The notes under the pieces were generated by a model. The model did no database searches. It saw only the letters and a list, made by a program, of their open reading frames with translations, and was not told the origin of the DNA. Source: Rubrobacteraceae bacterium (lineage in GTDB: Bacteria; Actinomycetota; Rubrobacteria; Rubrobacterales; Rubrobacteraceae). Taken from it: a DNA stretch of 5,438 nucleotides. The DNA is taken from contig JAJNDJ010000078.1 in assembly GCA_021156345.1 (NCBI GenBank), positions 1-5,438 of the forward strand, given 5' to 3'. A program made the translations under genes and the position numbers. How positions within the stretch are numbered: position 1 is the stretch's first letter; each line of letters begins with the position of its first letter. This document shows, piece by piece, positions 1 through 5,221 of the stretch.

Positions 1-688
1 CGACGCGCTCCCATGTAACGTTTTGTAATCCATTACGCCCTATTATGTCAGCTAATTCGCCGGGCGCTACGAACTCTTTCACGGATTCTGGAAGATAGGA
101 GTAAGCTGATGGGTCACCGGAGACCAAACCTCCTAGCTTCGGAACGATCTTATCGAACCACACCCCGTAGAACGCGGAGGATACCCTGCCCGTTGGCCGC
201 GCAATCTCCAGGCACACCGCGACCCCGCCTGGCCTGAGCGTACGCGCCATCTCGGAGAAGAGCGCGTCGAGGTCGGGGATGTTCCTCGCCCCGTAAGCTA
301 TGGTGGCCGCGTCGAAGACGCCGGAAGGCACACCCTGAAGGTCGGTCGCATCCCCGAGCCGGTACTCGACGTTGGGCGCCGACTGTGCGGCGTGCAGCAT
401 CTCCCTGGAGAAGTCGACGCCCAAAACGTAGCCTTCCGGCCCGACCTTCTGTGCGAGATCGCGTGTTAGGGTCCCCGTGCCGCAGGCGAGGTCTAGCGCC
501 CTGCCGCCGGTCCTCAGCCCCGTTGCCCTGACCACCTTCCTGTTCCAGAGGCGGTGGAGTCCCCCTGTCATTACGGTGTTCATGAGGTCGTAGCGGCCTG
601 CGATCCGGTCGAACATCTCGCGCACCAGCAAGGCCCGCTGTTCACCCGAGGGCAGCCCGTTTCGGGTTCCCTTGCCGAGGTTACCCAC
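1..688 (-). CDS. menG: Demethylmenaquinone/ubiquinone C-methyltransferase MenG (UbiE family), 3' end beyond window
   Basis: This SAM-dependent enzyme methylates the prenylated naphthoquinone ring in the last step of menaquinone synthesis, at the cytoplasmic face of the membrane. The frame was translated by hand: 229 codons from GTG at 688 run open off the left edge. Visible features are the UbiE signature Y33-D-x-M-N with H45 and W48, the SAM-binding motif I LDLACGTGT at residues 65-73, an acidic D92 ending the next strand, GDAT near 112, and LRPGG...LEIARP at 151-165. The late segment GDPSAYSYLPES (191-202) is also typical of the family. UbiE/MenG proteins are usually about 230-250 residues, so only a few C-terminal residues are missing. 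The GTG start overlaps the upstream gene by 8 nt and has GAGGAG 4 nt upstream, suggesting translational coupling. MenG is preferred to ubiquinone-specific UbiE because the setting looks Gram-positive; that is an inference. GC falls towards the 3' end (29 of 60 bases at 1-60). Confidence 0.93.
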   Translation of the reverse strand, partial: MGNLGKGTRNGLPSGEQRALLVREMFDRIAGRYDLMNTVMTGGLHRLWNRKVVRATGLRTGGRALDLACGTGTLTRDLAQKVGPEGYVLGVDFSREMLHAAQSAPNVEYRLGDATDLQGVPSGVFDAATIAYGARNIPDLDALFSEMARTLRPGGVAVCLEIARPTGRVSSAFYGVWFDKIVPKLGGLVSGDPSAYSYLPESVKEFVAPGELADIIGRNGLQNVTWERV

Positions 689-1100
689 GCAGCTCCTCAA
701 CGGCCTCCCTGATCCTCGCCTGGGATCTCGCTTCTCCCTCCTCCGAGATGATGTCGAGGAGGCCTGCGAGGTGGGGAGTCCACGTCTGTAGAGAGACGGC
801 TCCGCCGGCGGCTATGCGTCCTGCGCCGTCGCGGATCATACGGCTCGCCACAGCGACGAACCGCGGTTCGTCCAGACGCGCTATCGTATCGACGGCCAGC
901 GCGTACGCGTTGTCCCCGACCAGGACGTCATCATCGGTCGCCCTACGTCCCGCGTAGTGGGCGTCGAAGCCTTGCTGCAGATACCCGAGCGCCTCGGCGA
1001 CGACCCCGGCGCGCACGTCCTCCTCGGGAAGGCCTGCGACGGCCCTGAGAAACGTGTCCTCGAGCGAGAGATCAGGCGTGCGGCCGGCCGGCTCCTTCAC
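681..1100 (-). CDS. 139-residue helical protein with a polyprenyl-synthase/HepS-like motif, between hemL and menG
   Basis: I do not recognise this as a named family. It is predicted soluble and almost wholly helical, with no signal peptide or membrane segment. Residues 59-62 and the helix after them read VLVGDNAYALAVDTIARLDE, and an arginine-rich helix with conserved spacing follows. This resembles the VLAGDY segment of trans-polyprenyl diphosphate synthases and of the HepS subunit of heptaprenyl diphosphate synthase. The DDxxD metal motifs of catalytic prenyl synthases are absent, and 139 residues is about half the length of HepS (roughly 250). Its position directly before menG is like hepS in the Bacillus hepS-menG-hepT cluster. 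A partner or regulatory subunit for menaquinone side-chain synthesis is therefore a reasonable guess, no more. The GTG start at 1100 abuts the hemL stop in the same frame and has no clear ribosome site. GTG at 1016, with GAGGAG 3 nt upstream, is an alternative start giving 111 residues. The 3' end overlaps menG by 8 nt. Confidence 0.8.
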   Translation of the reverse strand: MKEPAGRTPDLSLEDTFLRAVAGLPEEDVRAGVVAEALGYLQQGFDAHYAGRRATDDDVLVGDNAYALAVDTIARLDEPRFVAVASRMIRDGAGRIAAGGAVSLQTWTPHLAGLLDIISEEGEARSQARIREAVEELRG

Positions 1101-2381
1101 CTAGTCCAGCCCGTCGAACCACTCGTGTGCTGCCTCGAAGGTCCTCTGAAGGTCCTCCTCAGAGTGGGCTGTTGAGATAAAGCCGGCCTCGTACTGGCTT
1201 GGGGCCAGGTAGACCCCGCGGGAGAGCATGTGCCAGAAGAAGTCTTTGAACGCCCCTGTGTCCGAGGCGGCTGCCGAGCCGAAGTCCGTTACGGGACCGC
1301 CGGTGAAGAAGATGCTCACCATCGAGCCGACCTGATTTATGGTGAAGGGTATGCTCCCAGAGGAGGCAGCTTCGCCCATGCCCCTGCGCCAGATCTCGCC
1401 GAGATCCTCGAGTCGGTCGTAGAAACCCGGTTGCCCTGCGGCGCGCAGGGTCGCGAGTCCCGCAGCCATCGCGAGCGGGTTGCCCGACAGAGTGCCTGCC
1501 TGATAGACGGGACCGGAGGGTGCTATCATGGCCATGATGTCGCGCTTCCCCCCGTAGGCTCCGACAGGGAGTCCACCGCCGATTATCTTACCGAGGCACG
1601 TCAGGTCGGGAGTGACGCGGAAACGTTCCTGGGCCCCGCCACGGGCGAGCCTGAAACCACTCATGACCTCATCGAAGATGAGGAGCGTGCCGTAGTCGTT
1701 TGTGATCTTGCGTAGTCCTTGGAGATAACCCTCTTTGGGCGGGACACAGCCCATGTTCCCTGCGACGGGCTCCAGGATGATTGCGGCGAACTCTTCTCCC
1801 TCGCGCCCGAAGAGATCACGCACCACCCCGAGGTCGTTGTAAGGAAGGACAGCGGTATCCCTTGCGGCCCCCTTCGTGACGCCGGGGCTGTCAGGAAGGC
1901 CGAGGGTTGCAACTCCTGAGCCGGCAGAGACGAGGAGGGCGTCGCCGTGGCCGTGGTAGTTGCCTTCGAATTTGAGAATCCTCTCTCGTCCCGTATAACC
2001 ACGGGCGAGCCGGATGGCGCTCATCGTCGCCTCCGTCCCAGAGTTGGTCATCCTGACCATCTCCACGGAAGGAACGGCACCGCACACGAGCTCCGCGAGC
2101 TCGACTTCGAGCTCCGTCGGGGCGCCGAAGGTCGTACCTTTCCTGGCCGCGGTCTCTATGGCCTCGATGACCTCGGGGTACGAATGCCCGAGGACGAGGG
2201 GACCGTAGCTCATCACGTAGTCGATATACGAGTTGCCGTCCACGTCGAAGATGTGCGAACGCTCGCCGCGCTCCACAAACAAAGGGTCTCCACCAACCGG
2301 GCGGAATGCCCGCACGGGGCTGTTCACGCCACCTGGCATCATCCCGGCAGCGCGCTCCATCAGCCTCGCCGAACGGTCCAT
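1101..2381 (-). CDS. hemL: Glutamate-1-semialdehyde 2,1-aminomutase HemL
   Basis: This cytoplasmic PLP enzyme converts glutamate-1-semialdehyde to 5-aminolevulinate, the second step of the C5 route to heme and other tetrapyrroles. Class-III aminotransferase features are clear. The family N-terminal block [11 protein letters not shown] is at residues 16-26, NSGTEAT near 113-119 contacts PLP phosphate, and the YHGHGD block is at 142-147. IFDEV (235-239) contains the aspartate that pairs with the pyridine nitrogen, [11 protein letters not shown] supplies the Schiff-base lysine K265, and TLSGNP lies at 297-302. With ATG at 2381 the protein is 426 residues, the length of the E. coli enzyme, and the lysine falls at the textbook position 265, so I chose this start. 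In-frame alternatives are ATG at 2390 and TTG at 2426 (441 residues); AGGA lies 11 nt before the chosen ATG. The UAG stop is followed without a gap by the next GTG in the same frame. No hemA or other heme gene is in view. Confidence 0.97.
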   Translation of the reverse strand: MDRSARLMERAAGMMPGGVNSPVRAFRPVGGDPLFVERGERSHIFDVDGNSYIDYVMSYGPLVLGHSYPEVIEAIETAARKGTTFGAPTELEVELAELVCGAVPSVEMVRMTNSGTEATMSAIRLARGYTGRERILKFEGNYHGHGDALLVSAGSGVATLGLPDSPGVTKGAARDTAVLPYNDLGVVRDLFGREGEEFAAIILEPVAGNMGCVPPKEGYLQGLRKITNDYGTLLIFDEVMSGFRLARGGAQERFRVTPDLTCLGKIIGGGLPVGAYGGKRDIMAMIAPSGPVYQAGTLSGNPLAMAAGLATLRAAGQPGFYDRLEDLGEIWRRGMGEAASSGSIPFTINQVGSMVSIFFTGGPVTDFGSAAASDTGAFKDFFWHMLSRGVYLAPSQYEAGFISTAHSEEDLQRTFEAAHEWFDGLD

Positions 2382-2444
2382 GGCGAGCATTGTCCTGGCG
2401 TCTACGCTCTCTCCGCTACCTTGCAAACGCGCCAGCCCCCTTCG

Positions 2445-2531
2445 CTAGGTCTGTTCGAAGTCTATTACCCTGGATCGGTACCAGTCGTGACAGAGCTTAC
2501 CCCACATCGGGAATCGGCGTGCTTTCCTCAC
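2445..2531 (-). CDS. Possible very short ORF in the leader of hemL (speculative)
   Basis: The spacer between the small membrane protein and hemL contains a 28-codon frame from GTG at 2531 to TAG at 2445, with an internal ATG at 2507 that would give 20 residues. The internal peptide starts MWGKLCHDWYRSR and is rich in W, C, H and Y, which is unusual for random GC-rich DNA. No well-placed ribosome binding site precedes the ATG; GAGG lies about 17 nt away. The frame is continuous with that of the upstream gene after its TGA. It could be a leader peptide of hemL, a decayed gene end, or chance. I recognise no homologue. Confidence 0.15.
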   Translation of the reverse strand: MRKARRFPMWGKLCHDWYRSRVIDFEQT

Positions 2532-2537
2532 CCACTC

Positions 2538-2729
2538 TCAGTGACGCCTGCTCAGGCGAAACCCGGCGAGGACGAGCAATCCTCCAGCAGCCAGAAAGAC
2601 CGCGCCCATTACGGCCCAGAACGTCTGTCCGGTCATGAAGCTGCCTGGCAATATGCCGAGACCCTGCAACAACCAGACGCCGCCCATAAGGATCACCAAC
2701 CCTCCCACGATCAGCAGCACGTAGCGCAT
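2538..2729 (-). CDS. Small conserved two-helix membrane protein (63 residues), function unknown
   Basis: The protein begins at ATG 2729 with a strong GGAGG 6 nt upstream, which fixes the start; the same frame is open further upstream only as the shadow of the SIS gene. It has two hydrophobic segments, residues 3-26 and about 35-58, joined by a short loop reading LPGSFMTG, and a basic tail ending RLSRRH. By the positive-inside rule both ends are probably cytoplasmic. The pattern 'WLLQG-GxLPGSFMTG-xxFWAxxG' matches a type of tiny integral membrane protein that I know is widespread in bacteria and unnamed; no biochemical role is known to me. It follows the tandem-SIS gene by 28 nt and is probably co-transcribed with it. 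The TGA stop lies next to a perfect 6-bp inverted repeat that is not followed by a U-tract. Confidence 0.82.
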   Translation of the reverse strand: MRYVLLIVGGLVILMGGVWLLQGLGILPGSFMTGQTFWAVMGAVFLAAGGLLVLAGFRLSRRH

Positions 2730-2735
2730 ACGATA

Positions 2736-2740
2736 CCTCC
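2736..2740 (-). promoter_or_regulatory. Ribosome binding site of the 63-residue membrane protein
   Basis: GGAGG on the minus strand sits 6 nt before ATG 2729. It decides that start over the longer open frame (to 2990) that runs antisense-free through the SIS gene's 3' part. Confidence 0.75.
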
Positions 2741-2757
2741 AGTTCCAGATCCCGGCC

Positions 2758-3939
2758 TCAGGCCTTGCGCCATTCGATGAGCAAGCGAAGTACGTGGTAG
2801 ATGGAAGCCTGGACCTCCTGGATGCGCGGGATGTAGTCCGAGCGGACGACGACCGCGTGATCCGCCAGCTGCTCAGCGATGATCCTGCCCCCGTCATAGC
2901 CCACGATGCCGACGGTAAGCAAACCCCGTCTTCGGGCTTCAACGAGCGCGGCGAGTATGTTGGCGGAGCCTCCGCTAGTGGAGATCCCAACAGCGACGTC
3001 TTCTGGCCTTGCGTGCGCGATGAGCTGGCGGGCGAAGATCGCCTCTGTGCCGATATCGTTTGCTATGGCCGTTAGGTTGGCCGGTTCAGCGGACAGGGAG
3101 AGCGCGGGGATCGCGCCGAAACCCGGCGGCGGATCTACGCAGTCCGAGACAAGATCGTTCGCGTCCGTGGCCGAGCCGCCGTTGCCGAAGGTGATGAGCT
3201 TGCCTCCACGCTCCAGGCGTTCGGCGATGGCTGCTGCTATCTGGGAGATGGCGTTGGCCTCCGATTCGGCCGCAGCCGCGCGCAGACGATTCACCTCCTC
3301 CATCTTCTGCAGCATCGAGCCGCGTACCTCTTCTACGACCCCTCCGAGTTGTTGCTTGCCCTTGCCCAGGAATGGATACAGGAATGACGAGGGCCCCACG
3401 TCGTGTCCCTGTTCTCGGTGCTCGAAATACACGTGGACCGTCTCCCAGAGCATGTGGTAGAGGACCTCGAAGACCTCCTGAACGACAAACGGGTCCCCAT
3501 CAGGTGGCGCGAACGAATACTCCCCCACCTCGCCTGTCAGGCTGAACGTCAGCGCCCCCCGCTCCCGCGCCGTCTGGACCGCCCGCTCGACCGGCTCGTC
3601 CGCCTCGGGGAAAGCGAAGCCCATCACCATGTCCTCGGGCCGCAGCACTCCGGGCAGGCGACGCTCGAAGTCAGGGCCGAGATCGAGCGCTGGAAGCGCC
3701 CTCTTGCCAACGATCACCGGGTGAACGAACTCCACCGAGACGTGCTGGGCGTCGGTAGCCGCAGAGCCGTTCCCGAACGCCAGGAGCCGTCCGCCCGCAA
3801 GGAACCGCCGGGACATCTCGTGGCAGGCTTCGGCCAGTCGCGGAGCTTCGGTGCTGAAGAAAGACTCGAACACAGCGTTGCGCCGGAGCAGATCTGTCCT
3901 GCTTCGGGCGGTGAGGGCACTCGTATTTACTGGTCTCAT
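2758..3939 (-). CDS. Tandem SIS-domain protein, GmhA/phosphoheptose-isomerase-like, with two halves
   Basis: This cytoplasmic protein of 393 residues has two SIS (sugar isomerase) domains, about residues 20-175 and 205-393, joined by a charged helical linker. Each has the GmhA glycine loop: FGNGSAATDAQH at 55-66 and FGNGGSATDAND at 251-262. GmhA isomerises sedoheptulose 7-phosphate to D-glycero-D-manno-heptose 7-phosphate using zinc held by H and E of an HxxxE motif and by Q and H of QxxxxxxxH. The N-half keeps all four (H66, E70, Q154, H162) but lacks the STSGxSxN phosphate loop; its equivalent at 109-116 reads AFPEADEP. The C-half keeps the loop (S320-N327) and Q374/H382 but has D262 and D266 in place of H and E. 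Whether it makes heptose, or is a DiaA-like or other sugar-phosphate-binding protein, is not settled. ATG 3939 was chosen for its GGAGG 8 nt upstream; the TTG at 3954 overlaps that site. It lies 18 nt after the toxin-like gene and 28 nt before a small membrane protein. Confidence 0.88.
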   Translation of the reverse strand: MRPVNTSALTARSRTDLLRRNAVFESFFSTEAPRLAEACHEMSRRFLAGGRLLAFGNGSAATDAQHVSVEFVHPVIVGKRALPALDLGPDFERRLPGVLRPEDMVMGFAFPEADEPVERAVQTARERGALTFSLTGEVGEYSFAPPDGDPFVVQEVFEVLYHMLWETVHVYFEHREQGHDVGPSSFLYPFLGKGKQQLGGVVEEVRGSMLQKMEEVNRLRAAAAESEANAISQIAAAIAERLERGGKLITFGNGGSATDANDLVSDCVDPPPGFGAIPALSLSAEPANLTAIANDIGTEAIFARQLIAHARPEDVAVGISTSGGSANILAALVEARRRGLLTVGIVGYDGGRIIAEQLADHAVVVRSDYIPRIQEVQASIYHVLRLLIEWRKA

Positions 3940-3947
3940 CGCCTGCG

Positions 3948-3952
3948 CCTCC
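3948..3952 (-). promoter_or_regulatory. Ribosome binding site of the tandem-SIS gene
   Basis: GGAGG on the minus strand is 8 nt before ATG 3939 and inside the 18-nt gap after the DUF5615 stop. It favours ATG 3939 over the in-frame TTG at 3954, whose last bases form part of this site. Confidence 0.75.
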
Positions 3953-3957
3953 AAAAT

Positions 3958-4287
3958 CTACAGCGGCAGGAAGATCGTTTGCCCGGTCATGTCCTCTGGC
4001 TCACCCACCTGCACGATAAGCTCCAGGTCACGGACGCAATCGCCGATCGATACGCGGAGTTGGTGCGCGTAGATAACGCCACTAAGCGTTCGCCCCTGCT
4101 GCTGGCGCCACGTCGCTTCGGTGAGAAGATCGTCATCTTGGGTGAATAGCACTCGTTCCAACTCTGTCGCGCGGTCCAGTAATGCTGGATCTCGAAGCCT
4201 GCTTGCTCCATCTTCGTGGGCTGTGAGCACGTCCACCCCGCGTAGCCTCAGCCCGTTTGTTATCGCGCGCGGGACATGATGGTCCAT
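3958..4287 (-). CDS. DUF5615 PIN-like protein, probable toxin of a DUF433/DUF5615 pair
   Basis: This is a 109-residue protein of the DUF5615 PIN-like (Mut7-C/VapC-related) group, whose members are presumed Mg-dependent ribonucleases and act as toxin partners of DUF433 proteins. Acidic residues fit a PIN-type site: D2 in MDHHVP, E25/D26 in TAHEDG, D38, and the cluster TQDDDLL at 49-55. Then come GVIYAHQ (70-76) and VSIGDCVRDLEL (79-90), typical of this subgroup. The start is ATG 4287, with AAGG 6 nt upstream overlapping the antitoxin stop; no other in-frame start lies just upstream. The length and both ends match what I recall of intact relatives, so it looks complete. It is preceded 8 nt upstream by the DUF433 gene and followed 18 nt later by the tandem-SIS gene, so the latter may be transcribed from the toxin-antitoxin promoter. 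Toxicity is inferred from family and arrangement only. Confidence 0.87.
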   Translation of the reverse strand: MDHHVPRAITNGLRLRGVDVLTAHEDGASRLRDPALLDRATELERVLFTQDDDLLTEATWRQQQGRTLSGVIYAHQLRVSIGDCVRDLELIVQVGEPEDMTGQTIFLPL

Positions 4288-4295
4288 ATAGAGCC

Positions 4296-4610
4296 TTAGC
4301 GCCGTTGACCCGGTCCCTGGCCTTTGAGCCGCTCGGCCAGCGAGCGAGGCTCAACCTCACCACGCAGCTCCTCAGCCCGTTCGAGTCGGCGCTGGATGTC
4401 ACGGTCGAGCTCCTCGCGATGGTCCCAGTAGTACGCGAGCGCCGAATGGATCTGCCCGAGGGTCAGATAAGGATGCTGGAAGTGCAACTCTTCGGGACTC
4501 CATCCATAGGCCTGCTGCTCGACGACCAGCTCGACGACTTTCATCGTCGTGTCCACGATGCCCGGAACACGATCCTCGTTCAAAGCAATATGTTCGTAGC
4601 GTGTCTCCAT
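4296..4610 (-). CDS. DUF433 family protein, probable antitoxin
   Basis: This is a 104-residue protein of the DUF433 family, small helix-turn-helix-like proteins that usually precede a PIN-like DUF5615 gene and are taken as its antitoxin and autorepressor. The domain covers about residues 5-75: a strand region HIALNEDRVPGIVDTT, a helix KVVELVVEQQAYG, then WSPEELHFQHPYLTLGQIHS, which is the 'G.s.eei...yP.Lt..qi..AL.YY' signature, and YYWDHREELDRDI. The remaining 30 residues are highly charged (R, E, K) and are the likely toxin-binding tail. ATG 4610 was chosen because GAGG is 5 nt upstream; the in-frame ATG at 4637 would add nine residues with a weaker site. It ends at TAA 4296, 8 nt before the toxin gene. 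No clear operator palindrome was found in the short 36-nt stretch upstream. Confidence 0.87.
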   Translation of the reverse strand: METRYEHIALNEDRVPGIVDTTMKVVELVVEQQAYGWSPEELHFQHPYLTLGQIHSALAYYWDHREELDRDIQRRLERAEELRGEVEPRSLAERLKGQGPGQRR

Positions 4611-4646
4611 AACCACCTCAGCATACCTCACCGGCATCAGAGCGTT

Positions 4647-4745
4647 CTACGGCATATGAGGTATCAGGCCCAGCCGATACGCTTCCTCCTGTACTTCCCT
4701 TGGCATCATGCGCACATCCACTGGCAGACCATTTACCTCGACGAT
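4647..4745 (-). pseudogene. Severed C-terminal tail of the DUF6398 gene, after an in-frame TGA
   Basis: Directly after the TGA at 4748-4746, and in the same frame, 32 sense codons run to a TAG at 4649-4647. They encode a good DUF6398 C-terminus: IVEVNGLPVDVR, then PREVQEEAYRLGLIPHMP. From memory, relatives read NP-(M/L)-(A/V)-W-M-(I/V) followed by a V-D/N-G, a VDxRxxP and a QEEAxRxGLIPYxP, so the TGA replaces the conserved tryptophan codon TGG with one base change. There is no start codon with a good ribosome site that would make this tail a separate gene. Confidence 0.75.
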
Positions 4746-5156
4746 TCACACCAGCGGGTTCTCTTCCAGCATGCTCGGCAGACACCAATCCGAGTCCATC
4801 TGTATGAGGCCCAGCCGGCTCCATATCTCTCTGGACTTGCTCGATGCGTTGCCCTGGCTCACGCCGATCTTCTCCCAAAGATCGCTCATGGTCATGTGCG
4901 GCTCCCGGCTTGCGTCAGAGAGGAAGTTGACCCGACCGAGTGCGTAAACGATACCGGCGGCCCAAGATCTCGCATGCCCGCTTTCGAGCGGCGACGGTCG
5001 CTTTCTGCTCAGGGTAGCGGCCATCTTCCGAGACAGGTCAGCATACTCCTCGTTCAGGTGTTCGTGGCAGAACTCGTCCGTGATCCCGGTGATTGCTTCG
5101 TATCTCTCCCTCATCTTTCGAAGAACGTTAGGTTCTCCTTCACTTATCTTGGTCAT
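4746..5156 (-). CDS. DUF6398 domain protein, shortened by an in-frame TGA
   Basis: The 136 residues before the TGA match DUF6398, a family of unknown function. Recognised blocks are AITGITDEFCHEHLNEEYAD (21-40), RKRPSPL (51-57), SWAAGIVYALGRVNFLSD (64-81) and PHMTMSDL (86-93). A helix-turn-helix-like stretch follows at about 94-115 (EKIGVSQGNASSKSREIWSRL), and DSDWCLPS is at 121-128. The family's C-terminal 'NPLVW...GLIPY.P' segment is cut after NPLV, but its sequence is intact downstream in the same frame. With the stop read through, the protein would be 169 residues. The start is ATG 5156, with GAGG 7 nt upstream. The wing/HTH-like part suggests nucleic-acid binding, which is unproven. It lies 65 nt after an HU-like gene. 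Local GC is low near its start (25 of 60 bases at 5101-5160). It may be a young pseudogene, a functional truncated protein, or a sequencing error. Confidence 0.85.
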   Translation of the reverse strand: MTKISEGEPNVLRKMRERYEAITGITDEFCHEHLNEEYADLSRKMAATLSRKRPSPLESGHARSWAAGIVYALGRVNFLSDASREPHMTMSDLWEKIGVSQGNASSKSREIWSRLGLIQMDSDWCLPSMLEENPLV

Positions 5157-5221
5157 CTCTAAACCTCGAAAATCCGTGCGTCCTCGCGGACATGAGTGTA
5201 CACGTCAGGCGCGAGTCCGTA

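Noticed and set aside
686..700. Shared 14-15 bp stretch (CACGCAGCTCCTCA) at about 686 and 4361 as a direct repeat
   Set aside because: Both copies encode the same short peptide EELRG in unrelated genes, and flanks differ, so it is chance.
2545..2558. Perfect inverted repeat CGCCTG-CT-CAGGCG at the end of the small membrane protein gene, as a possible terminator
   Set aside because: The loop would be only 2 nt (4 nt if one pair opens), it lies inside the coding end, and no T-run follows on either strand.
1947..2780. Long open frame on the plus strand opposite hemL (277 codons)
   Set aside because: It is antisense to a clear hemL, a common effect of GC-rich codon use, and its product shows no recognisable domain or ribosome site.
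2538..2990. 150-codon version of the small membrane protein
   Set aside because: The first 87 codons are an off-frame reading of the SIS gene, low in sense; the strong GGAGG at 2736-2740 marks ATG 2729 as the start.
4746..4748. The TGA as a selenocysteine codon
   Set aside because: The family has tryptophan here rather than cysteine, and no SECIS-like hairpin was noticed just downstream; a nonsense change is simpler.
4653..4818. Two copies of AGGCCCAGCCG at about 4666 and 4807 as a repeat
   Set aside because: Both encode RLGLI within one gene and its tail; the match is 11 bases and the flanks differ.
4618..4878. 86-codon minus-strand frame over the DUF6398 3' end
   Set aside because: It is an off-frame reading of the DUF6398 gene and its tail, with no recognisable content.
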